This document shows positions 22,738-22,758 of a DNA stretch of 22,758 nucleotides, one piece after another. Position numbers and translations under genes: made by a program. The notes below the pieces were generated by a model. It was not told the DNA's origin. It saw nothing but the letters and a program-made list of their open reading frames with translations, and did no database searches. Origin of the DNA: a virus; IMG/VR virus record IMGVR_UViG_3300017971_000788, positions 1 through 22,758 of that record, one strand, 5' to 3'. Each line of letters opens with the position of its first letter. Position 1 is the first letter of the stretch.

Positions 22738-22758
22738 TCATTCATTATCATCAATTTC
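22738..22758 (-). CDS. Possible 3' end of the gene upstream of portal (partial)
   Basis: One minus-strand frame entering at the right edge encodes EIDDNE and stops with TGA 8 nt before the portal ATG. By gene order this would be the acidic C-terminus of the terminase large subunit, but six codons cannot prove it and another frame is also open. Confidence 0.25.
   Translation of the reverse strand, partial: EIDDNE

Overview
The window is a segment of a tailed-phage (or prophage) genome, most likely a short-tailed, podovirus-like phage of a Gram-negative host. The main evidence is one long minus-strand late operon whose order matches the P22/SU10 type: portal, scaffold, major capsid protein, head-tail adaptor, nozzle (gp10-like), internal/ejection proteins, tailspike, lysis genes. 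No tail-tube, tape-measure, integrase, replication or host gene is visible, and terminase is presumably just beyond the right edge. A lipoprotein with a lipobox and a Sec signal peptide suggest a Gram-negative host. Base composition looks moderate (mid-40s % GC by eye), with AT-richer patches in the HNH gene and the tailspike.

Layout, read along the minus strand from right to left: portal (22729-20402); a MptE/DUF115-like protein (20433-19603); an accessory virion block (19601-15218) holding a small beta-sandwich protein, a 32-aa coupled mini-ORF, a Sec-exported Ig/Fn3-like protein, a Kelch-type beta-propeller protein, a 644-aa protein built from a triplicated ~110-residue domain plus six 24-residue repeats, and a 91-aa coiled-coil protein; scaffold (15221-14178); major capsid protein (14166-13204); a free-standing HNH endonuclease whose ribosome site lies in a 13-bp hairpin (13135-12515); a 103-aa phage protein; a TPR-glycosyltransferase (12210-10840); adaptor (10840-10229); a fibre-type protein (10220-9450); nozzle (9453-7888); three internal/ejection-type proteins (7881-4552); a short repeat-bearing fibre protein (4565-4032); the beta-helix tailspike (4028-2301); and a lysis block of spanin-like, holin-like and lipoprotein genes (2179-1303). 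At the left end, two small plus-strand genes of unknown function converge on a remnant of a YprB/DnaQ-like exonuclease that has lost its middle.

Most late genes overlap by 1-40 nt or are separated by fewer than 15 nt, so the operon is tightly translationally coupled. The points most worth attention are: two glycosylation-type proteins embedded in the head-gene operon, which suggests virion or surface glycosylation; a proline-glycine repeat shared by two virion-type genes 11 kb apart; a beta-propeller fused to a phage-type N-terminal domain; an exported small protein inside the structural block; the internally deleted exonuclease; and the hairpin between the capsid gene and the HNH gene.
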